64,000 nt of DNA from JBFMCC01 sp034435275 (GTDB taxonomy: Bacteria; Chloroflexota; Anaerolineae; Anaerolineales; Villigracilaceae), in contig DAOTXP010000254.1 in the NCBI GenBank assembly GCA_034435275.1, positions 1 through 64,000 of the forward strand, read 5' to 3'. The position numbers were made by a program, and so were the translations under genes. The number at the start of each line of letters is the position of its first letter. Position 1 is the stretch's first letter. The notes beneath the pieces were generated by a model, which was given only the letters and a program-made list of their open reading frames with translations, ran no database searches and was not told the origin of the DNA. Shown piece after piece: positions 7,406 to 17,031 of this stretch.

Positions 7406-7789
7406 ATGTCTGAAAAAGGCACAATACTGTACGTTGAAGACAATCCCGAAAATCGAATGCTCATTCGAAGGGTTCTGGTGATGGAGGGTTATGCGGTGGA
7501 GGAGGCTGAAAGCGCGGCCCGCGCCCTCGAAAAGATCCAATCCATACAGCCGTCGTTGATTTTGATGGATATCAACATGCCCGACATGGACGGCTACACC
7601 CTGACCGCGCAGATCAAATCCACACCCAGCTTCCAGACCATCCCGATTATCGCCGTCACCGCCAATGTGATGCGCGGCGACCGAGAAAAATCTCTGGAGG
7701 CGGGTTGTGACGGGTATATCCAGAAACCCATTGACATTGACACGCTGGCCCAGCAGATCGAGCGCTTCATAAGGAGCAGTCATGGCTAA
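7406..7789 (+). CDS. Single-domain response regulator (CheY-like)
   Basis: 127-residue stand-alone receiver. Seen: acidic pair E11-D12, phosphoacceptor D55 in LILMDINMPDMDG, T85 and K107 (YIQKPID). There is no output domain, so it acts by protein contact or as a phosphate shuttle. ATG 7406 with GAAGGA upstream. The stop overlaps the next regulator by eight bases. It heads the signalling operon, so the hybrid kinase at 22-26 kb is the natural phosphate donor. Confidence 0.93.
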   Translation: MSEKGTILYVEDNPENRMLIRRVLVMEGYAVEEAESAARALEKIQSIQPSLILMDINMPDMDGYTLTAQIKSTPSFQTIPIIAVTANVMRGDREKSLEAGCDGYIQKPIDIDTLAQQIERFIRSSHG

Positions 7790-8222
7790 CGCTGCCGATG
7801 CGCAATCCAGCCGAAAATCAACCATCCCGAAGGACGCTACCGTCCTTGTCGTGGAGGACAATGTCTCCAACTTCGTATTGATCGCTCGGATGCTGGGGTA
7901 TTTGGGCATTCATTGCGAGTGGAAGACCTCGGGATACGAGGTCGTGGAATACGCGGATACCCTGCCGCGGCTGGATCTGATTCTGATGGATATTCGCCTT
8001 CCTTATGAAGATGGATATGGCGCGCTGAAAAAAATCCGTAGCGCCAGTCATCTGCGCTCCATTCCGATCGTAGCCGTCACGGCCGAGGCCAGCGAGGGCC
8101 AGATGCGTAAGGCGAAAGAGTCCGGCTTCGACGGCTTCCTCGGCAAACCCCTCGATCCAGACCGCTTCCCCGACCAGATACGCCGCATTCTTAATGGTGA
8201 GTCAGTCTGGGAATATACGTAG
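7782..8222 (+). CDS. Single-domain response regulator, second copy
   Basis: 146 residues: a 17-residue polar N-terminal extension and a receiver with E25-D26, phosphoacceptor D70 (LILMDIRLPYEDG), T100 and K122 (FLGKPLD). Loop sequence differs from the first regulator (RLPYEDG rather than NMPDMDG), so the two probably have different partners. It overlaps the first regulator and ends three bases before the next gene, consistent with translational coupling. Confidence 0.93.
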   Translation: MANAADAQSSRKSTIPKDATVLVVEDNVSNFVLIARMLGYLGIHCEWKTSGYEVVEYADTLPRLDLILMDIRLPYEDGYGALKKIRSASHLRSIPIVAVTAEASEGQMRKAKESGFDGFLGKPLDPDRFPDQIRRILNGESVWEYT

Positions 8223-8225
8223 TCA

Positions 8226-11200
8226 ATGAAAGCAACCTCGCGTGCGACCACCAATCCCCTGAATAAGAAATTTCGCGGCAGCCTGGGGCATTCGATTCTT
8301 CGAACGCTTCTTATATTTACATTCATTCCTCTCATCCTGATGGCCGCCGCCGCCTACCTGCGCGCTCGTAATCTCCTGCAGGCGCAGGTCACCGAGCAGA
8401 CCCAGAGCCTCGTTGCCGCGCAGGCGGCCGAAACGCGCAATATCATCCAGATCAAGCAAATCCGCCTCGACCGAATCATCCGCCGCATGGATTTTGGAAG
8501 CGCCATGCAGGCGCTCCTGCACGAATCCGGGGACAGCACCTTTTTGCTGGAAAGCCGCGTTCGCCTGAACGATATATTCACAGAAGCCAATCGGCAGGTA
8601 TCCAGCCCAACCTTTAATCAATTTCTTGTGCTGGACCCGGACGGCAATATCCTCGTCTCCAGCAAACGCGAGTGGGAGGGACTTTCCCTCGCGGATACCG
8701 ACGTATTTTTGTTGCTCAGCGAGAGCGACAACCAGACCTTCGGGTTCTACGGGCTCGAAGGGTTCTACCCAGACCAATTCATTCTGATGACCGTGGATCA
8801 CTATCGCACATCGGACGGCGTCTCGCGCGCGCTGGTGGTCGGCATTACCGAACCGCGCAGTGTTGCGGAAATCCTGGGGACGCTTGCAGGTCTGGCCCCT
8901 TCAGCGAAGGCGTACCTGGTATCGGCCGAAGGCGAATACATTGGGATCGATCCCTACACGGACCTGCTGTCCCGTTTCACACCCTCGGAGGAACAGCAGG
9001 CCCAAGTGGACGCCGCCCTGGCCCTGCAGCTGGGGAGCGCGGAACGCGCACCGGCAGCGTTGACCTACAATAACCCCGCAGGCGAGGCGGTCCTGACCCA
9101 GGTGGTCTGGATGCCCGAAATGCAAATGGGGCTTGCGCTGGAAATCCCGCAGGGAGTCATATTGGGTCAACTCAACAGCCTGGTTCCATTTACTGCCCTG
9201 GTATTCCTGGCCGCGTTGACTGCCATGGCGCTGGTCTTGAATGCAGGGACGAAACGCGTGATCAAACCGATCCTCGCCCTATCGGAAACCACACGCCGCT
9301 TTGCCGAAGGCGACTTGCAGGAACGCGCTCCAATCAGAAGCAACGACGAGATCGGCCTGTTGGCCGATTCTTTCAACCGCATGGCCGACGATCTTGGCCG
9401 TATGTACCAGTCCCTCCAGGAGCAGGTTGACCAGCGCACGCGTCAGATTCGCGCCGCGGCGGAGGTGGCACAGAGTATCACAACGGCAGTGGATTTGGAC
9501 GAACTACTCCGCAAGACCGTGGGGCTGATCGTGGAACGTTTCGGCTACTATCACGCGGGCATCTTCATGATCGATTCGGATGGAAAATATGCAACCATAC
9601 GAGCCGCGCACGGCCCAACGGCTGGTCAACTAATCGGGCGCGGACACCGCCTCGAGGTCGGCTCGGCTTCGATCATTGGATGGGTGGCGGCGAAGAACCA
9701 GCCCCGTGTCGCATTAGACGTGGAGGAGGATCCTGTTCACTTAAAGAACGAACTGCTCCCCGAAACGCGAGCCGAGGCGGCTGTCCCCATCGCGTCGGGC
9801 AGCCTTGTCATGGGTGTGCTGGATGTGCAAAGCACCGTTCCCGATGCGTTCGACGCGGAGGCGGTCGTTGTCCTCCAGACGCTGGCAAACCAGATCGCGG
9901 CGGCCATCCAAAACTCCGGTTTGATTGATACGGTTCACATCAATGTCCAAGAGTCGGAGCGTCTCTATCGCTTCAGCCGCCAGATCATTGCCGCCGAGAC
10001 AAAAGAGGAAGTGTTGCAAATGGCGGCCAGGGCGCTCAAACATGCGCCGTTCTTCTCCACCGTAGTGGACGTGCAGGAGGGCAGCCTGCAAGTGATTGCC
10101 ATCAATGACCCGGCGGACGAATCGCTGTATGCCAATCTGCCCGCCGACATCGAAGGCAATCCTGCCGCGATTTTACAGGCCATCGGCAGCGGCACAATTA
10201 TCACCGACCTGCAAAAGCCCGGCCCGATTCCTCATGCCCTGGTTCATGTGCTGACCCAATCCTCCTGCGAAACCGCCGCCCTCCTGCCCATTGCAGAAGG
10301 CAACACACTGCATGGCCTGCTTGTGCTGGGCGGCCGCCCGCGACAACCCCTTTCCGGACAGGCACTTCGCCCATATGCCATTGCGGCTGATGTGATCATG
10401 GCCGTCATCGCCCGTATCGCCGCGGCGCGCGAGACCCAAAATCGCATCGCCGAACTTGAAGCACTGACAACCGTGAGCCAGGCGCTCTCCACGACAGTTG
10501 ACATTGACCGATTTTACGCATCGCTTCACGAACAGGTCCAACGCGTCATCGGAGATTACGACTTCGCGCTGGCGATTTACGACCAGGATACAAATACAGT
10601 CCAGGTCCCGTATTTCGTTGACGAGGGAAAAATCGGTTCGGTTGAACCCTTCCCGCTGGGCGAAGGGCTCACGTCCGTTCTGATTCGCAACCGCCAACCC
10701 CTGTTGCTCACCGATATCGAACGTCAATCTCTGGAACTGGGCGCCAAAACTGTCGGGAAACCGGCCAAGTCGTGGATGGGCACGCCCTTGATGATCGGCA
10801 CAGAGGCGGTTGGCGCACTCATCGTCCAAGACCTAAACAAAAAGAACCAATTCACCGAGTCGGATTTGAAATTCCTGACCGCCCTGGCGGGCCAGGTCTC
10901 AGGCGTAATCCAGACCGTACGCGCCCTCGAACAGAGCCGCCGCAGCGCCCTGCAACTTCAGACTGCGGCAGAGATCGCCCGCGACATCAGCGGCTCGCTC
11001 AACCTGGACGAACTGCTGGCACGCGCCGTCAACCTGATTCGCGACCGCTTCGATTACTATCATGCCGCCATCTTTCTGCTCGACCTGCCTGGCGAATTCG
11101 CGGTCGTCCGCGAGGCAACAGGCGAGGCAGGCGCACAAATGAAACGCATGGGCCATAAACTGGGCGTCGGCTCAAAATCCATTGTAGGCTATGTGGCCGG

Positions 11201-12143
11201 ACGCGGCGAACAATTGATTGTGAACGATACGTCCAAAGACGCGACCTACTTCGCCAATCCGCTTCTCCCAGAAACCCGCGCCGAAGCCGCCATCCCCCTC
11301 AAGGTCGGTGAGCGCATCCTCGGCGTGCTGGATGTGCAAAGCAATTTCCCGTATGCCTTCAGTGGAGAGAAACTGCGCACACTGCAAATCCTGGCCGACC
11401 AGCTGGGCGTGGCAGTCGTCAACACCGAATTGTTTGCCGACACGCAGGAGCACCTCTCACAACACCGCCTGCTTCATCACATCACCACATCGGCCGCCTC
11501 CGGCGCGACCCTCGAGGAGGCGCTCGAAACCGCCGTGAAAGGGCTGCAGGTAACTTTGGGCGGCGACCGCGTCACCATCCTGCTGGTGGACCCGGAGCGC
11601 AAATATCTGGAGGTCAAAGCCGCGGTTGGATATTCACAGGAGGCGACTGGCCTCCGCATCCCGATCGGGACCGGCATCACGGGCTGGGTCGCCGCACATC
11701 GGCGCTTACTGCGCCTGGATGATGTGGCCACCGACTCGCGTTACATCGAACTGAGCCCAAACACCCGTTCAGAATTGGCTGTGCCCCTGCTCTATCGCAA
11801 CGAACTGCTGGGTGTGCTCAACGTGGAAAGCGAACAATTATCCGCGTATACAGAAAACGACGAGGAAATGCTCGGCACACTGGGAGGCAGTCTCGCCGCC
11901 GTGATTGCCAACGCGCGCCTGCTGGAACAGATCCGCAAGCAGGCCGACCGCGAGCGCCTGCTTTACGAGGTCACCAGCAGGATTCGCCGTTCCACTGACA
12001 TGCAGACCATCCTGGCCACGACGGCAAGCGAGTTGACGCGCGCGGTAGGCGCTCGACGGACCAGAATTAAAATCGAGCCGAATATACGGGCCGAGACCGC
12101 AAATCCCGGCGACCCTGCTGAAGATCCCGAGTACCGACAATAA
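8226..12143 (+). CDS. Membrane-anchored five-GAF sensor protein without output domain
   Basis: 1305 residues. Layout: TM1 about 24-44, extracytoplasmic cache-like sensor about 45-315, TM2 about 318-340, HAMP about 341-393 (E-G-D-L and DEIGLLADSFN are clear), coiled coil, then GAF units at about 422-565, 590-725 (degenerate), 757-905, 925-1068 and 1095-1235. It ends with a tail (about 1240-1285: YEVTSRIRRSTDMQTI, ELTRAVGARRTRIKI) shared by the next five proteins, resembling the first helices and strand of a GAF. No HisKA, HATPase, GGDEF, EAL or MCP domain is present. It must signal through a partner, probably the kinase at 22142. First and largest of six related genes in one operon. Confidence 0.88.
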   Translation: MKATSRATTNPLNKKFRGSLGHSILRTLLIFTFIPLILMAAAAYLRARNLLQAQVTEQTQSLVAAQAAETRNIIQIKQIRLDRIIRRMDFGSAMQALLHESGDSTFLLESRVRLNDIFTEANRQVSSPTFNQFLVLDPDGNILVSSKREWEGLSLADTDVFLLLSESDNQTFGFYGLEGFYPDQFILMTVDHYRTSDGVSRALVVGITEPRSVAEILGTLAGLAPSAKAYLVSAEGEYIGIDPYTDLLSRFTPSEEQQAQVDAALALQLGSAERAPAALTYNNPAGEAVLTQVVWMPEMQMGLALEIPQGVILGQLNSLVPFTALVFLAALTAMALVLNAGTKRVIKPILALSETTRRFAEGDLQERAPIRSNDEIGLLADSFNRMADDLGRMYQSLQEQVDQRTRQIRAAAEVAQSITTAVDLDELLRKTVGLIVERFGYYHAGIFMIDSDGKYATIRAAHGPTAGQLIGRGHRLEVGSASIIGWVAAKNQPRVALDVEEDPVHLKNELLPETRAEAAVPIASGSLVMGVLDVQSTVPDAFDAEAVVVLQTLANQIAAAIQNSGLIDTVHINVQESERLYRFSRQIIAAETKEEVLQMAARALKHAPFFSTVVDVQEGSLQVIAINDPADESLYANLPADIEGNPAAILQAIGSGTIITDLQKPGPIPHALVHVLTQSSCETAALLPIAEGNTLHGLLVLGGRPRQPLSGQALRPYAIAADVIMAVIARIAAARETQNRIAELEALTTVSQALSTTVDIDRFYASLHEQVQRVIGDYDFALAIYDQDTNTVQVPYFVDEGKIGSVEPFPLGEGLTSVLIRNRQPLLLTDIERQSLELGAKTVGKPAKSWMGTPLMIGTEAVGALIVQDLNKKNQFTESDLKFLTALAGQVSGVIQTVRALEQSRRSALQLQTAAEIARDISGSLNLDELLARAVNLIRDRFDYYHAAIFLLDLPGEFAVVREATGEAGAQMKRMGHKLGVGSKSIVGYVAGRGEQLIVNDTSKDATYFANPLLPETRAEAAIPLKVGERILGVLDVQSNFPYAFSGEKLRTLQILADQLGVAVVNTELFADTQEHLSQHRLLHHITTSAASGATLEEALETAVKGLQVTLGGDRVTILLVDPERKYLEVKAAVGYSQEATGLRIPIGTGITGWVAAHRRLLRLDDVATDSRYIELSPNTRSELAVPLLYRNELLGVLNVESEQLSAYTENDEEMLGTLGGSLAAVIANARLLEQIRKQADRERLLYEVTSRIRRSTDMQTILATTASELTRAVGARRTRIKIEPNIRAETANPGDPAEDPEYRQ

Positions 12144-12169
12144 GCAGTAACATTAATCTGGAAACCAGC

Positions 12170-13978
12170 ATGGAACAAAGTGACCTGAAACCTAACAGCC
12201 GCATCAAGTTGCGATTGCGCACAAAACTGGCGCTCGGTTTTGCATTTCTGGCAACCTTATTTGTCGGAGTGGTTATTTTCACCTTCTACCAAAACATGCG
12301 CGCCCAACTGCGCCAGGATGTCCGTGACCGGCTGCGGGATGCTGTCGCCATTGCGGCCCTGCAGGTGAATGGCGATCAACATGCCTTGCTCACAGATCCC
12401 AGCCAGGAAGGCGGCGAACTTTACATGCGGTTGAAGAGGGTTCTGCAAAACATACGCGACGCCGGCGCTGAATATCGCTTTGTTTATACAATGCGCCAGG
12501 ACCCCGACGGCAACATCCTGTTTGTCGTTGACGCCGAGGAAAGCGAAGAGGATATTTCTCATCTGGGCGATATCTACGATGATGCCGGCCCAATACTGGT
12601 TGATAACTTTGCCACGATGCAACAGCCGATGGTCGAGGAGGATTTCTATACAGACAAATGGGGAACATGGTTGACCGGGTATGCCCCCTTCTATACGTCT
12701 GACGGTAGACGCGAGGGCATCCTCGGCATGGATATTTCATCCGCAAAGGTCATTGAATGGGAACGGCGGTCCCAGTGGCTTGCATTGATTATTTTCCTGG
12801 TTTCCACGCCCCCCATTGCCGCGCTTGGCTGGTTGTTGGGCAATCGCCTCACCAGTCCCATTTCAAAATTGATCGAAGGCACCGAGGCGATCACCAGGGG
12901 CAACCTCGACCATCGAGTCAACGTGAAGACCGGCGACGAGATCGAGGTCCTTGCAGAAGCATTCAACACGATGGCCGGTAAAACGAGCGAGCTGATTGGC
13001 GGGCTGGAACAAAAAGTCGCCGAACGCACTGCATTACTTTCTACGGTCAATCAGCTGGGCCATTCGATCTCCTCCGTCCTCGACCCGGAGGAGGTCATCC
13101 ATCAGGTCGTCAACCTGATCACCGAGCGCCTCGGATACTACTATGCGGCCATTTTCCTTGTTGATGCCAGTGGCCAGTGGGCTGAACTCAAGGATGCCAC
13201 CGGTGAGGCCGGGCGCGTCCTGAGGGAAAGCAAACATCGCCTTCAGATCGAGGGCAGGAACATGGTAGGAACGGCCATACGCACTCGGCGGGCCCGCGTC
13301 GCCCTGGACGTCGGCGCGGAACCGGTCCGCTTCGAAAATCCATTGCTCCCGTATACGCGATCCGAAATCGCCCTCCCGCTCATCGTCGGCGAAAGAGTAC
13401 TGGGCGCGCTTGACGTGCAATCCACGGCCGAGGCCGCCTTCAGCGAGCAGGACATTGAAACAATGCAAGGCATGGCCAATCAGGTGGCCGTGGCGTTGGA
13501 GAACGCCCGCTTGTTCCAAGATACGCGCCAGAGCCTACAGGAAATGCGTGCCATTCAGAGGCAATATGTCCGTGAAGGCTGGTCCTTGTTGTCATCCACC
13601 GATAAACTGAGATACGAGGTGGGTGAAAAATACACCGAGGCCGGTGGGCCCGAGTTGGACATACCGCTGACCCTGCGGGATCAAGTCATCGGCCAGATCA
13701 CCCTCGAAGGTGAAGATGAATGGACCCAGGAAGAGCGCGCCTGGATTGACGCTGTCGCAACTCAGGCAGCCATCGCGCTTGAGAATGCGCGCTTGGTCGA
13801 GCAGAGCCAGAAAAGCGCGACCTATGAGCGCATCGTTTCCGAGATCACAAGCAAGGTCTGGTCGGCGTCGTCCATTGACGCAATCCTTCGCACCGCCGTC
13901 CGAGAACTTGGCAGGGCACTCAACGCAAATGAAGCCCGCATCGAACTGGGGCTCGAAGAGGATGGCGAGAGGCTATGA
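12170..13978 (+). CDS. Membrane-anchored GAF sensor protein (TM-sensor-TM-HAMP-GAF)
   Basis: 602 residues. TM1 about 20-40, extracytoplasmic sensor about 41-200 (contains YRFVYTMRQDPDG and GILGMDIS, cache-like), TM2 about 203-224, HAMP about 225-277, coiled coil ERTALLSTVNQ, GAF about 303-448, a helix with AIQRQYVREGW, a short GAF-like part about 490-545, and the shared C-terminal tail about 550-595 (SEITSKVWSASSIDAIL, ELGRALNANEARIEL). No catalytic output domain. It ends overlapping the next gene by four bases. Confidence 0.88.
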   Translation: MEQSDLKPNSRIKLRLRTKLALGFAFLATLFVGVVIFTFYQNMRAQLRQDVRDRLRDAVAIAALQVNGDQHALLTDPSQEGGELYMRLKRVLQNIRDAGAEYRFVYTMRQDPDGNILFVVDAEESEEDISHLGDIYDDAGPILVDNFATMQQPMVEEDFYTDKWGTWLTGYAPFYTSDGRREGILGMDISSAKVIEWERRSQWLALIIFLVSTPPIAALGWLLGNRLTSPISKLIEGTEAITRGNLDHRVNVKTGDEIEVLAEAFNTMAGKTSELIGGLEQKVAERTALLSTVNQLGHSISSVLDPEEVIHQVVNLITERLGYYYAAIFLVDASGQWAELKDATGEAGRVLRESKHRLQIEGRNMVGTAIRTRRARVALDVGAEPVRFENPLLPYTRSEIALPLIVGERVLGALDVQSTAEAAFSEQDIETMQGMANQVAVALENARLFQDTRQSLQEMRAIQRQYVREGWSLLSSTDKLRYEVGEKYTEAGGPELDIPLTLRDQVIGQITLEGEDEWTQEERAWIDAVATQAAIALENARLVEQSQKSATYERIVSEITSKVWSASSIDAILRTAVRELGRALNANEARIELGLEEDGERL

Positions 13979-15615
13979 GCAATCCCCGCCCCCGCGAGGA
14001 CTTTGAATTTTCTTATAGCACCTGGCGCGAAGGCTTTGTACGCGCCACGTTGATCGGTGCAAGCATTTTCGGCCTCCTGGCTTTGATACCCGCCTATACC
14101 AGCACCGAAAATCCCGTTTTTCGCGGCATTTATGTAACGGCTTATCTGGTGCTCCTGGCCGCCCTGATCCTGCGCGTATCGTACAGCATTAAGGCGACCG
14201 TGTTACTGATCCTCCTCTATACGCTCGGCCTCTCAGGCTTGGTGGAGACAGGTATCTGGGGAGATTCACGCGCCTTCCTTGTGTCCTTCGCGGTCATGTC
14301 GGCGCTGATGTACTCGGCCCGTGCAGGTTGGATCGCTACGGGTCTTAGCATGGCATCGATCGCGGTTGTGGGTTGGTTCGTGGTCACGGGACAATATCAC
14401 CTCGCCTCCAGCAATGTCACACAGGGAACCGCCGCCGATTGGATCAGCGGCGGCACAGCAGTTCTATTACTCATGGTCACAATCATCAGCGGATTGAGAC
14501 TGCTACAGGAAGGTTTTGCCAGCGCGCGCGAGCGCGCCGCGCAAACTTTTGCTGCCCTGCGCGCAGAACAAGTCAGCCTCGAGAAACGCGTCGACGAACG
14601 CACCAGCGCATTGCAGAAAAAGACCGGCGAATTACGCGCTGCCGCCGATGTGGCCCGTCAGGCCGCGGAAATCCGCGATCTGGGTCATCTACTCGAAAGC
14701 GCCGTTCGTCTCATCTCCGACCGCTTTGGCTACTATCACACCGGAATTTTCCTGCTTAGCGAGGACCGCCGCTATGCCGTCCTGCAAGCGGCATCCTCCG
14801 ACGGTGGGAAGCGGATGCTCCAGCGCGGGCACCGCCTGGAGGTCGGCACGCAGGAAATTGTCGGAATCGTCGCGGCGGAACGGAAAGCACGCATCGCGCT
14901 GGACATCGGAACAGACGCGGCTTTCTTCGATAATCCCGACCTCCCCATGACTCGTTCAGAACTCGCCCTGCCTCTCTCCATTCGCAATCAAACAATCGGT
15001 GTTTTGGATATTCAATCCGATCAGGCTCAGGCCTTCTCGGAAGACGATATGGACATCCTGCAGACATTGGCAGACCAACTGGCGTTGGCGATTCAGAATG
15101 CCCGCCTGAGCGATGAAGCGGAGACGGCGCTGGCGCAATTCGAGAACATTTCTGTCATGCGCACACGCGAGGCCTGGAGGGAAACGGTCAAGAAGAGAAT
15201 CCCGGGCTACATTTACACGCCGCTTGGAATACAGGCTACGACGAATGACGGGAAGCCCGAGGAAGGCCCCGGCGTAATTCGCGTCCCACTCGAATTGCGC
15301 GGTCAGCATATCGGCATGATCAGCTTGAAACGAAAAGGTGACGACACTTCCTGGACGAAGGAGGAACAAGACATCATCGAAGAGATCTCCGGCCAGGTCG
15401 CGCTGGCGTTGGATAACGCCCGTTTGCTCCAGGACGCCCAACAGCGCGCGCAGCGCGAACAGGCCCTCACTGAGATCGCCACCCGTATCGGTTCGGCAAC
15501 CGACCTGGATTCGGCCTTGCGGATCACCGTCCAGGAACTTGGAAAGACTCTGCGGGATACGGAGGTGCTTATTCAAATTCATGAGGGTAGCAAGGCGCAG
15601 GAGGATAAGGCATGA
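13975..15615 (+). CDS. Polytopic membrane GAF sensor protein
   Basis: 546 residues. About six hydrophobic segments (roughly 23-41, 51-68, 72-91, 100-117, 119-137, 158-176) replace the cache domain of its neighbours, so it probably senses within or near the membrane. Then a coiled coil (190-230), a GAF at about 235-380 with SDGGKRMLQRGHRLEVG, a second short GAF-like part about 430-490, and the shared tail (EIATRIGSATDLDSAL, ELGKTLRDTEVLIQI). No output domain. Four-base overlaps with both neighbours. Confidence 0.86.
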   Translation: MSNPRPREDFEFSYSTWREGFVRATLIGASIFGLLALIPAYTSTENPVFRGIYVTAYLVLLAALILRVSYSIKATVLLILLYTLGLSGLVETGIWGDSRAFLVSFAVMSALMYSARAGWIATGLSMASIAVVGWFVVTGQYHLASSNVTQGTAADWISGGTAVLLLMVTIISGLRLLQEGFASARERAAQTFAALRAEQVSLEKRVDERTSALQKKTGELRAAADVARQAAEIRDLGHLLESAVRLISDRFGYYHTGIFLLSEDRRYAVLQAASSDGGKRMLQRGHRLEVGTQEIVGIVAAERKARIALDIGTDAAFFDNPDLPMTRSELALPLSIRNQTIGVLDIQSDQAQAFSEDDMDILQTLADQLALAIQNARLSDEAETALAQFENISVMRTREAWRETVKKRIPGYIYTPLGIQATTNDGKPEEGPGVIRVPLELRGQHIGMISLKRKGDDTSWTKEEQDIIEEISGQVALALDNARLLQDAQQRAQREQALTEIATRIGSATDLDSALRITVQELGKTLRDTEVLIQIHEGSKAQEDKA

Positions 15616-16997
15616 AATCCAATCGCACCTATACTCTGCGTTATGCCTTGTTTGGAGCCGTCGCTGGCCTGATATTTCCTGTTGTCGCCACACTCGTCGC
15701 GATCGAAACGACTGGACTCCGTTTTAATTGGTTCACTGCCCTGGCGGTCCAAAGCACAAACCCGCTACTATGGATCATCAACACCGCTCCGATCTTCCTT
15801 GGTCTTGTTGCCGGCATAGCGGGCTTGCGCCAGGATGCCCTGCTTCGCACCAATGAAGAACTCCGCCGCCGCGAAATCGAACTGCAGTCCGCTCAAGCCG
15901 GTTTGGAACAGCGCGTTGCCGATCAAACAAAGGATCTTAACCGGAAGGCGGAAAAGTTGGAGCGCTATGCAAAACAACTTGAAGCCATCACAAAGATTGC
16001 CCAGACTTTTGCGGCTATTCAGGATCTGGACCGCTTGCTGCCCTCCATTGCGGCCGCCGTGAGTGGCCAGTTCGATTTCTATCATATCGGTATTTTTTTG
16101 ACGGACGAAAAGAATCAATACGTCATCCTTCATGCGGCAAGCAGTGAGGGCGGCAAGAAAATGCTGGACCGCGGCCACCGCCTGCCAGTCGAGGCCACCA
16201 GCATTGTCGGATATGCGGCCAGCCGCGGAGAAGCGCGCATTGTTTTGGACGTTGGGGCCGAGGCGTTCTATTTCAACAACCCCGACCTGCCGGAAACCCG
16301 CTCAGAGATGGCTGTCCCGCTTCGCGTCGGCGGAAGGGTCATCGGCGTATTGGATGTTCAAAGCCAGGTAACGAATGCGTTTGGACAAGAAGACATAGAA
16401 GTCCTGCGCATCCTTGCAGACCAGATTGCGATTGCCATCGAAAATACGCGCCTGTTTGGCGAGACACGCCGCGCACTCAGTGAATCCCAGGCATCCTATC
16501 AACGCTATATTCGCCAGGAATGGGCACGCTTTGCGCGCCGATTCGAAAAGAGCGGCTATCGATATGATGGCGCCAAAACGATGGCGCTGACCAAGAAAGT
16601 GGAAAGGGAGGATATCAACGCCGCAATAGCAAAAGGAGAGATTATCATCACCACCCCATCAGGAGATACACCTGCGGCGCTGGCAGTGCCGGTTAAATCC
16701 CGCGGACAGGTCGTCGGGGTCATTCACGTTCAAGCCACGGACAGGAACCGCCATTGGAGTCAGGACGAAATCGTCATCACGCAGGCTGCGGCCGAACGCG
16801 CGGCAATCACCATGGAAAACATCCGCCTGCTTCATGAGGCCCAGCGTCGTGCCGCCAAAGAACGGACCATCAGTGCCGTCTCTGCCAAGATGAGCACATC
16901 CATCAACCTGCGCAACGTGCTACAGGTAGCCGTGGAGGAACTTGGCCGCGTCCTGCCGGGCTCGGAAGTTGCCCTCCAACTCTTGAAAGAGGACTAG
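15612..16997 (+). CDS. Two-TM GAF sensor protein
   Basis: 461 residues. Two hydrophobic segments (about 11-31 and 51-72) with almost no periplasmic part, a coiled coil about 78-125, GAF about 135-282 with SEGGKKMLDRGHRLPVE, a QRYIRQEWARF helix, a short second GAF-like part about 350-425, and the shared tail (SAVSAKMSTSINLRNVL, ELGRVLPGSEVALQL). The absence of an external domain suggests it reports an internal or membrane state. No output domain. Confidence 0.86.
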   Translation: MKSNRTYTLRYALFGAVAGLIFPVVATLVAIETTGLRFNWFTALAVQSTNPLLWIINTAPIFLGLVAGIAGLRQDALLRTNEELRRREIELQSAQAGLEQRVADQTKDLNRKAEKLERYAKQLEAITKIAQTFAAIQDLDRLLPSIAAAVSGQFDFYHIGIFLTDEKNQYVILHAASSEGGKKMLDRGHRLPVEATSIVGYAASRGEARIVLDVGAEAFYFNNPDLPETRSEMAVPLRVGGRVIGVLDVQSQVTNAFGQEDIEVLRILADQIAIAIENTRLFGETRRALSESQASYQRYIRQEWARFARRFEKSGYRYDGAKTMALTKKVEREDINAAIAKGEIIITTPSGDTPAALAVPVKSRGQVVGVIHVQATDRNRHWSQDEIVITQAAAERAAITMENIRLLHEAQRRAAKERTISAVSAKMSTSINLRNVLQVAVEELGRVLPGSEVALQLLKED

Positions 16998-17031
16998 CGT
17001 TTTACCTGAATTGTCTTCGAGGCTGTTGATT